The translations under genes and the position numbers were made by a program. Shown piece after piece: positions 9,510-21,119 of a stretch of 64,000 nt of DNA. The stretch lies in contig CM114272.1 of NCBI GenBank assembly GCA_050084515.1, positions 37,076,001 through 37,140,000 of the forward strand. The letters run 5' to 3'. Source of the stretch: Blasia pusilla (Eukaryota; Marchantiophyta; Marchantiopsida; Blasiales). The first letter of the stretch is position 1. Each line of letters starts with the position of its first letter. The notes under the pieces are model-generated. The model made no database searches. It was not told the DNA's origin and saw only the letters and a program-made list of their open reading frames with translations.

Positions 9510-10590
9510 AGTGTGGAGACTTCGATGGCGAGGTCTAGTGGAGAGTCCTTGGATCCCGAGGCCAATGAGGAGACCACATGTGGCCGAGATATTCATGATG
9601 ATGGAGTAGTCTTGGAGTACCTTCGTACTGGCAGCGTTGCGAGCACCGTGGATGCTAGAGAGCGGGATCGGATCCTACAGCAGGCCAGACGGTTTCGTTG
9701 GGAGGGGACACATGTTTTGAGGGTTTGGGAGGATAGCAGAGTACGCAAAGTGCCGCATCCTTTGCAAAGAGCATGACAAGTGCAGCATGCCCACGAGGAG
9801 TTGGGTCACTTTGGGGTGAAGCGGACGTACAGGTTGCTCCACATTCAATATTGGTGGCCAGGAATGCAGACTAACGTTCAGCAGTTTGTTGCCAGGTGCA
9901 TGGTGTGTGATCGGGTTGGAGCATCGTTCAATGTTGTGACTCCACAATTGCATCCATTACCGATCATGGGATTAGGGTATAGATGGAGTTTGGATTTTGC
10001 GGAACCTTTGCCTTTGACGGAGCGTCACAATCGCTATGTGTTGGTGATGTGCAAGCACTTCTCCAAGTGGATCGAGTTGGTTGATTGCCTGAAAAAGCGA
10101 GTGAGGGAGTAGCTTATGCCTTCCTTGACAGAGTGTTGAGTCATTATGGCGCACCGGCTGAGGTGTTGACAGACCAGGGTTTTGAGTTTCGCGGTGAGTT
10201 CCAAGTCTTGTGTGATCAGGCGCTGATCGACCATCGCACGACTTCGCGAGATCATCCCGAGGCGGATGGATAAGCAGAGAGAGTTGTGCAGACGGTGAAG
10301 AGGGGTTTACGTAAGTATGGCTTGCAGAGAGGTCACCTAGGAGATTGGGACCTCCAGTTTCCTTGGTTGGAGATGGGATCCAAATTCAGCAGGCAGGCAT
10401 CCTTAGCGTCTTTTTCACCGTACTTGCTACTTTATGGCTAAGAGCAGATTTACATGCAGCCATTCGTCGAGATGCTATTGAGGTGCTAGACCTTAATGAA
10501 CCAGATGTATGGATGCGAGCATGTTCTCAGAGGCCTAAGTTGTTTCGGAGAGTGATACCCATGGCTTTCGAGAACTTGGCGATTGCGCAG
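9510..10590 (+). pseudogene. Integrase, copy B
   Basis: DDE integrase. The zinc domain reads HAHEELGHFGVKRTYRLL ... CMVCDRVGASFN (9785-9935). The core begins LPIMGLGYRWSLDF (first Asp, about 9985), followed by RYVLVM and HFSKWIELV, EVLTDQGFEFRGEF (second Asp, about 10165) and RDHPEADG (Glu, about 10258), with a TAA directly after it. A frameshift lies near 10090. The enzyme would join element cDNA to the chromosome; this copy is inactive. Confidence 0.8.
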
Positions 10591-11028
10591 CATCGGGGTA
10601 GGTTGAGGTATGCGACTATTCGGGGTGGTGGTTATTGACCAACTATCTGGAGATTTCATCAGGGAGATTATGTCTACTTGCAACAGATGGCATCGACAAC
10701 ATTGGATGTGACTGCAGAGCGCACTATCCTGAGAGTGCGTGACGTTTTGCCATCCGATGTTCTCTTGCTAGAGGGACGCGATCGTATGGTATGGAAGGAC
10801 CATGTGCGTAATTGTGCATCATGTCACCTTCCTAACATTGATGGTACAGTAGATCCGAGCTTAGCACTAGTTCCTGCAGGCTTGCGTTGTATGTTGTGTG
10901 GTTATGCCCGTGGTGCGGCCACGATGCTAGTCTATGATGAATGTTCAAGAGGTTGGCATATGGCATGTCTGACGCCACCTCTCACTAGGGTTCCACTGGG
11001 ATGATGGATGTGTCGTAGATGTACATAG
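10591..11028 (+). pseudogene. Integrase C-terminal module with PHD finger, copy B
   Basis: After a TGA near 10636 comes GDYVYLQQMASTTLDV, ILRVRDVL, MVWKDHVRNCASCHLPN, then the PHD finger (10885-11027): CMLCG, VYDEC, GWHMAC, WMCRRC. The third zinc ligand is changed (Cys to Tyr), and a TGA replaces the codon before WMCRRC; copy E has CGA there. The finger is degenerate, but its pattern still matches copies A, D and E. Confidence 0.8.
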
Positions 11029-11214
11029 AGGAGAAACTAGGAATGTTTTGATTCCGATTTTTTTTGTGACATGGATGACAGAAAGGCGACTAACGATGGG
11101 GCCACATGAGCACCCGGCCTTTTTGCTCTTAGCGTCCTAGAGATGTATGTCATGGTAGGTAGGGATAGATGGCTATCTGGAGTTAGAGGGACCTAACCAC
11201 CAACTAGGAGGGCC

Positions 11215-11342
11215 ATTGGAGATATTTTAGTACTTCTTGTCTCGTTGTTTAGATGCCATGAGTTAGCATGGGATCGTGCGTGTTTGCGTGTGTGTTCGGT
11301 GACAAGGATGTATGTTGTGTAGCGATGTGTATGCGCACGACA
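11215..11342 (+). repeat. Terminal block B, copy B (right end)
   Basis: A 128-bp block following a G-rich tract (CTAGGAGGGCC), starting TTGGAGATATTTTAG and ending TATGCGCACGACA. It matches the B blocks of copies C and E over its whole length. The DNA to the right is unrelated AT-rich sequence, so 11342 is the element terminus. Confidence 0.8.
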
Positions 11343-13678
11343 CCAACCTATCAAAGGGTGAAAAGCTTATTGTTGATTACCTTCCCACTTCCTCATTGAT
11401 AGGTTAACAGTCTCACAATCATGCTTAACCCTTTGACATATAATGTGAATAACAGTTTTCCAATCTTATGAACATCCAACTCAACTCACAACAATAGAGC
11501 ACCGAATACATTCAATAGCCTCAACCATTTTCCATTTTACTCCCAAACCATATAGTTAAATAGTGTGACCCATATACTCATTCTTATCAAAGTAGAACCC
11601 ACACTTCTCAAGGTATAGCTTTAAGCTTTGGACCTTTAGTCTCTCAAAAACCACATTGAGATATCTCCTCCATTATCTCATTGAAGACTATACTATTGTC
11701 AATGGAGTACGAAGAAAAATCAAGTTTTGTCAAATTTTGGTCTATATGTCATCCTCTAAAATTGAGCTAGCATATTCTTCAATGCAATGGTAAGAACTAC
11801 CACAAACAAAAAAATTGTGTTCGTTAAGGATCAATCCCCAAACATATTTTCTTGTACCTATCATGCTTTCTAATCCGAACTTGATGAAACTAATCATGGA
11901 GGTCTAACCAATTGAAGATCTTTGCATAATTGACAACATCAAAGATCTCCTTGGCATGACTTTTAGAGAGGTAGTTGAGATCAATGACTAGAAGGGTCCT
12001 TTATAGTTCTTATTTTACGAGATCATGGTGATCTACTACCTTTGAATCTTTAACGTGGCCTATGTGTATATGTCACCCTCGCCTTTATGAGTGGGACTCT
12101 TGAATTGGTGCTACTTATTATGCGTCTTGTGACAAATTATGAAGGGTTGTGTGATTGGTGATTACACTAGGACTTACATGTCCAAGTGGAATATCTTATG
12201 CAAACATAATGGCCTTTTTGAGTGGCCTTGCTCTCAAATGACGACACTTGTTTGGATTAAAAATACTTGTGTTTTCCAAGTTAGAATTCATATTGATTCC
12301 AAGTTGGGCATATTACCACTTTTCTATTGGGGTATGCCTAATGCTAGGATTCATAGTATATATGGATCTTAGACATGTGTTGATGACAACCGATGTATGT
12401 AGGTAGCGATGTGTAGTTGCTTGAAATCCTCAAGTAACGACATTACCAATTCCAAATACTTATCAATCCTCTGCATATGGAAGTGTCTCAAGAAGGGTAT
12501 AAGTGTGTTAGATTTAGAGGGATAAACACAAGATTTTTTGGAGTGGTGTATGTGCAATCCAAAATACAAAGATCCTTCATTATTTATGTAAGAGATATGA
12601 GATCATACAATAAGATATGTACGTTGATACTATCATAGATTGGCTATGGTTTGTTATTGGGGGTGTAGAATTTGAATCATCACGAGGTTTAACATGAACA
12701 AAGATAACAAGAAGAAGGATATAATAAAAGAAAGAAAAACATCTCTTAAAACTTTAAGATGCGTATGGGATATGTATCAATGAATGTGATGCAATCTTCT
12801 GCTACTAGCAAACAAAAAGCAACCGCTTGGGAACTTCATGACTACCATACAATTCTAAGATCATTTTTTCACATATTGAATTTTAGTATATTTTTATAAA
12901 GATATTCAAAGCAAACTATGATTTTTCATAATCTCATATTATTTCAAAATTCCCCTTAATATTTACCATAAATTAAGATATGGTTTCTCTAAATTTTAAT
13001 AGTTATATGGGACTATAGGCTAGAGGTTTGAAACATTTTATAGAATGTGCCTCATCTTCTCTACTCGAAAAATGGGTTCTTCTTATCTATTGCACCATTA
13101 TATTGTAAATGTTGGGTCTCCATCTTTTTTTACTGTGCCCAAGCTCATGACATCTACAATATTGCTTATGACTTGCAAAGCTGTTAATTGAACTCCATCT
13201 AGTTCTATAAGACCTTCATCCACCTCATATGTAGGAGCCTTCTCAAGACTCCAAGTTCTCGAGGACACCTTTCCCTTGTACCTCAACATCGTATCTACAA
13301 GTCCCAAGTCTATATCATTTCTTGGTATATGCACAGTCCTTTGCTTTGGAGTTGAGTTTCAGAACACTTCCTTCAAAGTTTCGGAACATTTCCTTCAATT
13401 CAATGCGGGTAGCTTGCCTCTGGACTACATAAAGGTTCAAACAACCTTGTTTGTAAGCAAGAATGTCCACCTCCTAAATCTAACATACTATGCTCCTCAA
13501 TATAAAGATACAAGGTTGGAAAGCTATATTTATCCGCCATGGCGAATATTTTGAAATAAATAACGTCTACCATCCGCCAAAAATAAGTAAGGAAGTTGCA
13601 TTAAAAAAATTACCTACATTCAAAGATTTTACCTTATTCCAAAGTAAAGCCTTGAATGTAGTAAGTAGCTTGTATTTC
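11343..13678. other. AT-rich DNA, no gene recognised
   Basis: I see only short open frames with no recognisable domain (for example 12139-12372 plus and 13098-13334 minus) and no terminal repeats. It is probably old intergenic DNA or an unrecognisable repeat. The chromovirus at 13684 is inserted at its right edge; the same sequence resumes at 21009. Confidence 0.5.
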
Positions 13679-13683
13679 ATGGC
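13679..13683 (+). repeat. Target-site duplication of chromovirus, left
   Basis: ATGGC directly precedes the 5' LTR and is repeated at 21009-21013 after the 3' LTR. A 5-bp duplication is the Ty3/gypsy norm and fixes both ends. Confidence 0.95.
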
Positions 13684-14669
13684 TGTCGCGACCCTCATGA
13701 CCAAACAAGTGCCAAGCGGAACATCGGAACATTAGCGGGCTCACGCTAAGATGGTTTGCGCGTTGGAGTTGTCTCAAAGAGGAGACAAGAGACGAGTCGC
13801 GTTTCAGATGTGATAGTCGCGACTCAGAAACATGCACCAAACGCGGAATGAGACTTGAAAGAAGTCGAGTCTAGGAAGTGGGTTGCCAAAGGAAAGATCC
13901 GGATTTGGAACGCCACTTGCGTTTGAGAGTTTCCGACTGTATTTATGGCCATAACTTTTAGCGCCAAGATGCGTTTGGAGCAAATAAGGGTGCGTTGGAA
14001 AGCTTATGGAGAGCCGGTCCAAACGCATCAAATATCGCTGCAAACGCATAAGCAGCGGCCGAGATGCGACCCGAAAAAAACTGTAAGTGGAGTCCGGTTG
14101 AGGGCCACAATGAAGGGCCCGAACCTCTTTTCCCAAAGGAGAGGGGTTATTGGAGAACCCCAGAAGTACTAGTAAGGGGGAAGGTCTCCGAGAGTGCTTC
14201 GAACCCAAACCCCACTTTGGGCGCCGCGGGGCGGCTCAAGGGCATGGAACGGAACGCGAGTTTGGGCGTTGGGTTGGAAAACCTGCACCAAGTCCATTGA
14301 GGCGATTTTAGACATCCCTCTTGGATTTCACGCCGCGACTCAATTACTTGGGTCTCGGTTTGGAACTCACACGAGGACCGTTGAACAGTTGGGATCGCTA
14401 GGCGTGCAAGTGCCGTTTCAGATCCCTGGACTAACCAGGAAGTCTGTTCCAAGTCTTGAAGGACTTGCCATGTGTTGGGAGCTAGGAACTAAGGAAGGTT
14501 GAGCTTGATGAGACGCCGAGTTGAGGACTCGGTGGGTTGGAACGCCGGTTGGCCAAACCCGACTAACGAGAGTGCGTGTTTGGGTGCAGATCGGCGATGA
14601 GTTCGTGACCCATCAACGCACGCTTCGCAACACTAAAGATTGACGTTCAAGGAGAGTAGGGGCGCGACA
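13684..14669 (+). repeat. 5' LTR of chromovirus
   Basis: 986 bp from TGTCGCGACC to GCGCGACA, with extended inverted ends (TGTCGCG / CGCGACA). It pairs with 20025-21008. Confidence 0.95.
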
Positions 14670-14671
14670 AG

Positions 14672-14683
14672 TGGTATCAAAGC
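14672..14683 (+). other. Primer-binding site (Met tRNA type), chromovirus
   Basis: TGGTATCAAAGC starts 2 bp after the LTR. It matches the plant initiator-Met tRNA 3' complement (TGGTATCAGAGC) except for one base. It is the site where minus-strand DNA synthesis begins. Confidence 0.9.
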
Positions 14684-14812
14684 TTATCCTTGGTGAGCGA
14701 GAACTTGGGGTCGTGGGATCAGCCGGACGCTTGGGAAATTTCAAGGTAGCGGCTAGACTCGGACGCTCGAGGAGGGACGCAAGAAACGAGGAAGAGATCT
14801 GAGTGAGTTGGG

Positions 14813-15880
14813 TTGGAGATGGCGATCGAGGGAGAACAACCCAAGAAGCGCCGAATCAAGCGACGTGAACCGAGAGAGGAACCAATGCCGGACCGTGAAG
14901 CTATAGAAGAGACGGAGACTCCCGAAGAGCTGAACGCCAGTCGTGAGGACGTCCCAGTGGGGACTCCTTCCGCGGGGCCGGTGGGCCCAAACTCAGGGGA
15001 AAGGACGGAGTCGAGCCAGACGTTGGACTTGTTGAAGGTGTTGGTGGAGCAGATGTCCCAGCAAAGCAAGCGGATTGCAGAGTTAGAGGCCACTCGAAAC
15101 CCGAGTGCGGGCAAAAAGCTCTGCAAGATTTAACCCGCCACGCCATTTCTTGGAGTGGGCGCCATGAAAGTGAAGGATTTCCTTACGGAACTAGAATTGT
15201 ACTTCGAGGCGCAGAGGGCTGCTGAGCAGGACAAGGTGACGGTAGCCGTTACTTTCCTAAAGGATCATGCTCTACAATGGTGGACCGCTCAACGAGAAGA
15301 ATATCTGGGCGGCGAGTCACCTCTGAGTTGGGAGGAGTTCAAGGAGTTGATTGGGGATCGGTTCACTCTGGAGTACCAAGGGTTGCGTGACACGGTGGAA
15401 TGCGTGCGGATGCGGCAGAGTGGTTCCTTAAGCATGTATGTGAGGGAGTTTAGTGCGAAACTAACTTCTAGTCCGAAGATGGATGAGCACGCGAAGAAGG
15501 CTATCTTCATTAGTGGACTCAAGTCGAGCGCTGAAAAGGCCCTTTACCGAATGCCGACGTTGCCAGAGACCTGCGCGGACCTTCTGAAGCTAGCGGAGCG
15601 GATTGGGGACGATGAGGTCCAAACCCAGAAACCCTTCGAGTCAAAAGTTTTTTCGAAGAAGTCAAAAAATAAGGAGGCGTTCAAAAGAGGCTGGAGTGGG
15701 GGCGAGCACAAACCAGGAGAGTCGTCTGCCCCGGCAGCAAAACGAGTGGAACTTCATCGCGGTTTAAAAGGAGGACAACACTCAAAGACAGGAAACGGCA
15801 AGGTCGTATGCTACAACTGCGGGCGAACCGGGCACTGTCGAAAGGGTGTTCAAAACCGAAGGTTAGTAATGGGAGTATGA
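14813..15880 (+). pseudogene. Gag, chromovirus
   Basis: Two in-series open frames (14813-15133 and 15155-15880). The second holds a Retrotrans_gag-type capsid: KVKDFLTELELYFEAQ, ALQWWTAQREEYLGG, SLSMYVREFSAKL and a C-terminal basic stretch. A CCHC knuckle, CYNCGRTGHCRKG (15809-15850), loses its last Cys because of a frameshift. The frame break near 15133 and the frameshift at ~15850 show that the copy is defective. Confidence 0.8.
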
Positions 15881-16520
15881 TTGTGTTTGCTGCTAAGCAT
15901 CTGTTGGCGGGCGATATCGAGACGTCCCTTCAAGTCACCAAGAGGACGCACAATTTGGAGTACCTAAGATCCAAGATTGATGATCGCGATGAGTTGTTGC
16001 TCGTGGATATAGGTGCTTCGCACTCCTTCCTAAGCCCGAGAATCGTGAAGGAACTGGGGATGTCTACCTCTAAGGCGGACGAGCCCATTCAAGTGGGATT
16101 TGCAGGAGGCAAGTCTCATCGGACTTCTGATTTGGTCTTGGGTTTGACAGTAGGATGCGGGGGTATTCGAGTTGAAGGAGAATTTCACTGTATGCGAAAT
16201 AGACGGCATTGACGGAGTTTTGGGGAATACATTCCTAGATGCGTATGAGGTGGAGTTAAGACGCCGACCATTGAGGTTGAGCGTCTTGCTAAAAGGCAAA
16301 CGGTTACAGGTGCGGTTGGTCCGTGAGGTTCCAGCGAAGATGGAGTTGGTGAACTCGATCACAAGGAGGAGCATGACTGAGTTGGAGGATGGATTTCTCT
16401 GCTTGATGAGACAAGTGGAGGAGGCTACAAGCGATATCGCCGCATCGGGACGCTGCCTCAAGGGGAATCCCAGAACCACTCCAGGAAGTGGTCCAGGAGT
16501 TTGAGGATGTCTTGACAAAC
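15881..16520 (+). pseudogene. Aspartic protease region, chromovirus
   Basis: LLLVDIGASHSFLSPRIV at about 15990-16045 is a retropepsin active site in which the usual DTGA/DSGA reads DIGA, consistent with an ACA to ATA change. The next part, GIDGVLGNTFLDAYEVEL (16205-16262), resembles the ILGMDFL-type C-terminal motif in another frame. A frameshift lies near 16190. Confidence 0.75.
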
Positions 16521-17240
16521 GAGCTTCCGACTAAATTGCCGCCGCATAGAGCCGTAGATCATAAGATAGAGATCATACCCGGTTCCCAACCGCCTTCAAA
16601 AGCACCATATAGGTTGAATCAAGAGGAACTTCTTGAGTTGAAAAAGTAGTTAAGTGAGTTCTTGGAAAAGGGTTACATTAGGACTAGCAAGTCACCTTAT
16701 GGAGCACCTGTCCTCTTTGTAAAGAAGAAGGATGGAAAGATGAGGCTGTGTGTTGATTACCGTGCACTGAACAAAGTGACGGTTTGAAACAATTATCCGC
16801 TTCGAGGATAGATGATCTCTTTGATAGGTGGGGGCGCGAGATATTTCAGTAGGATTGACTTGAAGTCGAGGATATTACGGATTCGGATCGCCGAGGCGAG
16901 ATGTGGAGAAGGCTGCGTGCGGGGACGAGATACGGTTCCTTTGAGTTTGTAGTGATGCCTTTCGGTCTATGTAACGCGCCTCCGACGTTCACCACATTGA
17001 TGAACTCCATTTTTCACAAGGAAATGGATGAGTATGTTATCATCTATATCGATGACATACTTATCTATTCAAAGTCACTAGAGGAGCACGTTCGACATGT
17101 GAGAGCGGTCTTGTCTAAGCTAAGGGCAAATCAGCTGTATGCGAATGTAGAGAAGAGCGAATTTGGTTTGAGTAAGATCAAATTCTTGGGTCACGTGGTC
17201 AGTGCGAGATGGCGTCACCGGACATGGAAAAGGTAAAGGC
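16521..17240 (+). pseudogene. Reverse transcriptase, chromovirus
   Basis: PSKAPYRLNQEELLELKK is followed by a TAG, then [19 protein letters not shown] and [12 protein letters not shown], then a region scrambled by frameshifts (16785-16900). FVVMPFGLCNAPPTFTTLM, IIYIDDILIYSKS (active site, about 17037-17075) and FLGHVVS follow. It is a typical chromovirus RT with at least three lesions. Confidence 0.9.
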
Positions 17241-17757
17241 GATTTCGAGGGGAACCCCATCCACTGTAAAGGGGATGAGGAGGTTCAAAGGTGCGGTGCA
17301 ATTTTATCGTACTTATGTGAAAAACTTTTCGGGGATTGTGAGACCTCTCACGGATTGGACAGAAAAGTTTGCCAACACGACTTGGACCCAGGAAGTTAAT
17401 GAGACATTCAACGGAGTGAAGCAGATTCTATCGCAGGAACCAGTGTTAAAGCTGCCGGAGTTTGACAAACCGTTCGAAGTGCATACCGATGCTAGTGATT
17501 TCGTGGTTGCAGGAATGTTGGTGCAAGAAGGGAGACCGGTGGCATATGAGAGCAAGAAGCTTAGCGACACTGAAAGGAGATGGCCTACTCACGAGAAAGA
17601 GTTGTTCGCGGTGGTACATTGCTTGAGGAAGTGGCGGCATTATCTAGGGCTCCACAGGACTCGAGTATTCACCGATAATATATCACTCAAGTATTTTGAG
17701 ACCCAGGATCGAGTGACGCTTGAAACAATCTGCGGTGGCATGATACCTTGGCGCTGA
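17209..17757 (+). pseudogene. RT connection and RNase H, chromovirus
   Basis: Open for 182 codons: FKGAVQFYRTYVKNFSGIV, then RNase H with FEVHTDASDFVVAGMLVQ (first Asp), PTHEKELFAVVHCLRKWRHY (Glu) and VFTDNISLKYFET. The end is frameshifted (ETICGGM instead of the usual ...RWLA... continuation). Confidence 0.85.
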
Positions 17758-18571
17758 TGGATGTAGAGTTGATCCACAAGCCAGGTAAAGACAATGTGAT
17801 TCCAGATGCGTTAAGTCGCAAGGAGGAACACATGCCATCGACGACACAGGTCTTGAGAGCAATGTTCCCTAAGGAAACAGATCTGGAGAGAAGGATTCGT
17901 GAAGGATATATGAAGGATGCTCAAGCAGGGGAATACCTAAGGAAGTAGGGTGAGAAGGTGGCCAACATAAGTTTGAGGCACGGTTTACTAAGGTTCAAAC
18001 AGAGTAGGATCTATGTAGGGCAAGACAGGATGCGAACCAAGGTGTTAGCGGAATGTCACGACGTGCCCTCAGCAGGACATAAAGGCGAGAAATCTACGCT
18101 AGCTGTTCTGTCGAAGCGGTTCTTTTGGCCCAACATGAAGGAGGATGTTGCTCAATATGTGAAGACCTGTGTGACTGCAAGTTTAATAGGGTCTCTTATG
18201 ATAAGAAACAGGGCTTGCTGCATCCCTTGCCGATCCCCGAAGGACCCTTGCAAAGTGTGAGTATGGATTTCATCACGAGTCTTCCGGAATCTGGGGGATA
18301 CAACGCTATACTTGTGATTGTTGATCGGTTTAGCAAGTTGGCGAGATTCGTGCCGACGGTGGATTCCGCAACGGCGTATACGACGGCGCAACTATTCCTC
18401 GATAGCTGGTGGCGTGCTCATGGTTTGCCGAGGAGCATTGTTTCAGATCGGGATCCAAAGTTTACCAGTGCTTTCTGGAAGCACTTGTTCAGAAGGTTTA
18501 AGACCAAGCTGAGTTTCAAGATCTGACTTTCCACCCTGACGGATGGACAGACTGAAAAGGTAAACTCTATC
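17758..18571 (+). pseudogene. Integrase zinc and core domains, chromovirus
   Basis: HKPGKDNVIPDALSRKEE ends the RNase H tether (17772-17825). The zinc domain reads HDVPSAGHKGEKST ... FFWPNM ... VKTCVTC (18057-18178, frameshifted at its last Cys). The core has SVSMDFITSLPESGGYNAIL, IVDRFSKLARFVP and IVSDRDPKFTSAFWK. The Glu region at 18525-18560 (a DGQTE-like segment) is shifted by a small deletion. Confidence 0.85.
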
Positions 18572-19336
18572 GTGAATCAGTACTTGAGGAATTATGTCAG
18601 TGCTGATCAACGCGATTGGGTCAGGTGGCTGAGCATGGCGGAATACTGCTACAACTCGACCAAGCATTCTGCAACAGGAGAATCTCCGTTTCTCCTGGCA
18701 AATGGACGAGAGCCAGAAGGGCCTCTTGATCTAGCCCTTTCGAAGGGTACTACATTGGCACGAACACGACAAGCGACGGCAGAAAGTTTGTTGGTAGAGA
18801 TGCGAGAACGAGAAGAGAGCGCGAGGCGAAGTCTTGCAAAGGCTCAAATGAGGTACGTTAAGCATGCTAACAAGAGTCGGCGCCAAGTACGATTCCAAGT
18901 TGGAGAACAAGTGTGGTTGAGTGTGAAGAATCTCACTCTTCCGAAAGAGTTGTCTGCGAAGCTGTTTGCCAAGTATGCTGGACCGTATGTGATTGTGGCA
19001 AACCCGTTTGAGGATGTGTATACGTTGAGGCTGCCGGACGAGTTCAAGATTTACCCGACCTTTCATGTGTCATTGTTGAAGAAATACCTTCAAGATAATG
19101 GACGTTTTGAGCGGAGACAAGTGGTGAGACCGCACCCGGTCATCGTAAATGAGGAGCCGGAGTTCGAGGTGGAGACCATCTTACGTTCGAGGCATCGGGC
19201 CAACAAGTATGAATACTTGGTCAAATGGAAGGGCTACCATGTGAAGGAGGGGACTTGGATTGTGGAGGCGGATTTGAAACACGCGCAAGAGTTGCTGCGT
19301 GACTTCAAGCGAACACAAGCGAAGCACATACGTTAG
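18572..19336 (+). pseudogene. Integrase C-terminal part with chromodomain
   Basis: A 254-codon open frame. It begins in the integrase core end (YCYNSTKHSATGESPF), runs through the GPY/F module (QVWLSVKNL, AKYAGPYVIVANPF, YPTFHVSLLKKY) and ends in a chromodomain: EFEVETILRSRHRANKYEYL then VKWKGYHVKEGTWIVEADL (about residues 195-245). This is the hallmark of chromoviruses; the chromodomain guides integration to methylated-histone chromatin. It is the best-preserved coding stretch of the element. Confidence 0.9.
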
Positions 19337-20024
19337 TACGAGGAGAAGCTAGAGACATGACTTGTAACCAGTGGAATCTTGGGCGAAGGCAGTAATTAGA
19401 ATATCTTTGGTGTTGCAATAAAGGAGTGTATGGATTTGGAGATTCGATACCAGTGTTGATTGCAATTTGTATGTGGTAGTGCATGGCTATGAGTCGTTCA
19501 TCATAGACTTAGAATGTACGACAAGAGGACAGACAAGGAGTATTTGAGGTGAGAGCTCGTATATGGATAAGCACCTAGACCAGGACCTTGTGTTGGATTA
19601 CACTCGGGCTCGCCCTAGCGTCGGCGGGGCAGATGAAGTGTGTCTTGGGGCTTGGGGTGATCTTACTTGTGGCCACATAAGTAAACTTAGTGACGCGCCT
19701 AAGTCGAATACGAGAGCGACCCAATAGTAGTTCGATTTGTGGACCAGGTAAACAGGTGTGATGTTTACAGTAATGAGTCGAAAGAGTCTAAGGTTGCACA
19801 CTTAGTTAGCTTATTTGATAGGTTAGTTCCTTGGAACTAGTCCCGGCTTATCGAAGATGAGAGGCTAATAATTCTAAGTGGGGCAAAGCGACAACTAGAG
19901 ACTAAGAGGAATTGCGGGTTAGCCACCAGAACGCAATTCAATGTCAAGGGGTAGGCTGCCCAGGAGACTTGACATAATAAAAGTTTGCGTTGATGAGGGC
20001 ATCAACCTCTAAAAGAGGGGTGAG
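19337..20024 (+). other. 3' untranslated region and polypurine tract, chromovirus
   Basis: About 690 bp of noncoding DNA between the chromodomain stop and the 3' LTR. The last bases, AAAAGAGGGGTGAG (20011-20024), are a classical polypurine tract directly abutting TGTCGCG. I see no extra gene here. Confidence 0.85.
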
Positions 20025-21008
20025 TGTCGCGACCCTCATGACCAAACAAGTGCCAAGCGGAACATCGGAACATTAGCGGGCTCACGCTAAGATGGTTTGC
20101 GCGTTGGAGTTGTCTCAAAGAGGAGACAAGAGACGAGTCGCGTTTCAGATGTGATAGTCGCGACTCAGAAACATGCACCAAACGCGGAATGAGACTTGAA
20201 AGAAGTCGAGTCTAGGAAGTGGGTTGCCAAAGGAAAGATCCGGATTTGGAACGCCACTTGCGTTTGAGAGTTTCCGACTGTATTTATGGCCATAACTTTT
20301 AGCGCCAAGATGCGTTTGGAGCAAATAAGGGTGCGTTGGAAAGCTTATGGAGAGCCGGTCCAAACGCATCAAATATCGCTGCAAACGCATAAGCAGCGGC
20401 CGAGATGCGACCCGAAAAAAACTGTAAGTGGAGTCCGGTTGAGGGCCACAATGAAGGGCCCGAACCTCTTTTCCCAAAGGAGAGGGGTTATTGGAGAACC
20501 CCAGAAGTACTAGTAAGGGGAAGGTCTCGAGAGTGCTTCAACCCAAACCCCACTTTGGGCGCGCGAAGGCGGCTCAAGGGCATGGAACGGAACGCGAGTT
20601 TGGGCGTTGGGTTGGAAAACTGCACCAAGTCCATTGAGGCGATTTTAGACATCCCTCTTGGATTTCACGCCGCGACTCAATTACTTGGGTCTCGGTTTGG
20701 AACTCACACGAGGACCGTTGAACAGTTGGGATCGCTAGGCGTGCAAGTGCCGTTTCAGATCCCTGGACTAACCAGGAAGTCTGTTCCAAGTCTTGAAGGA
20801 CTTGCCATGTGTTGGGAGCTAGGAACTAAGGAAGGTTGAGCTTGATGAGACGCCGAGTTGAGGACTCGGTGGGTTGGAACGCCGGTTGGCCAAACCCGAC
20901 TAACGAGAGTGCGTGTTTGGGTGCAGATCGGCGATGAGTTCGTGACCTACTGAACGCACGCTTCCGCAACACTAAAGATTGACGTTCAAGGAGAGTAGGG
21001 GCGCGACA
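20025..21008 (+). repeat. 3' LTR of chromovirus
   Basis: 984 bp, TGTCGCGACC to GCGCGACA, nearly identical to the 5' LTR. Differences are clustered small indels near 20515-20580 and 20945-20965. Confidence 0.95.
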
Positions 21009-21013
21009 ATGGC
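21009..21013 (+). repeat. Target-site duplication of chromovirus, right
   Basis: ATGGC, identical to 13679-13683. Confidence 0.95.
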
Positions 21014-21119
21014 CTTAATAACAGGAATTCTTTTCATGAAAATAAAATTCTGGATTTTTATTTATGGCTTCAAGGTTTCTCCAAGGAGATACACCTATCT
21101 TGATGGATCATATCGCCCA

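Larger units (their letters stand above)
4148..11342 (+). mobile_element. DNMT/PHD Ty3-gypsy element, copy B
   Basis: This is the most complete uninterrupted copy: gag, protease, DNA methyltransferase, reverse transcriptase, RNase H, integrase and PHD finger in one direction, then one B block ending CACGACA at 11342. Its 5' end is cut off by copy A, whose insertion displaced it beyond the window. No A2-B2 follows its B block; recombination between B1 and B2 could have removed them. All domains carry stops or frameshifts. Confidence 0.85.
13684..21008 (+). mobile_element. Complete Ty3/gypsy chromovirus
   Basis: A 7.3-kb element with two nearly identical LTRs, a tRNA primer site, gag, protease, RT, RNase H, integrase with chromodomain, a polypurine tract and a perfect 5-bp target duplication. 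The LTRs differ by few substitutions and single-base indels, so insertion is fairly recent. The coding region nevertheless has several frameshifts and stops. This family is separate from the DNMT/PHD elements and has conventional LTR structure. Confidence 0.95.
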
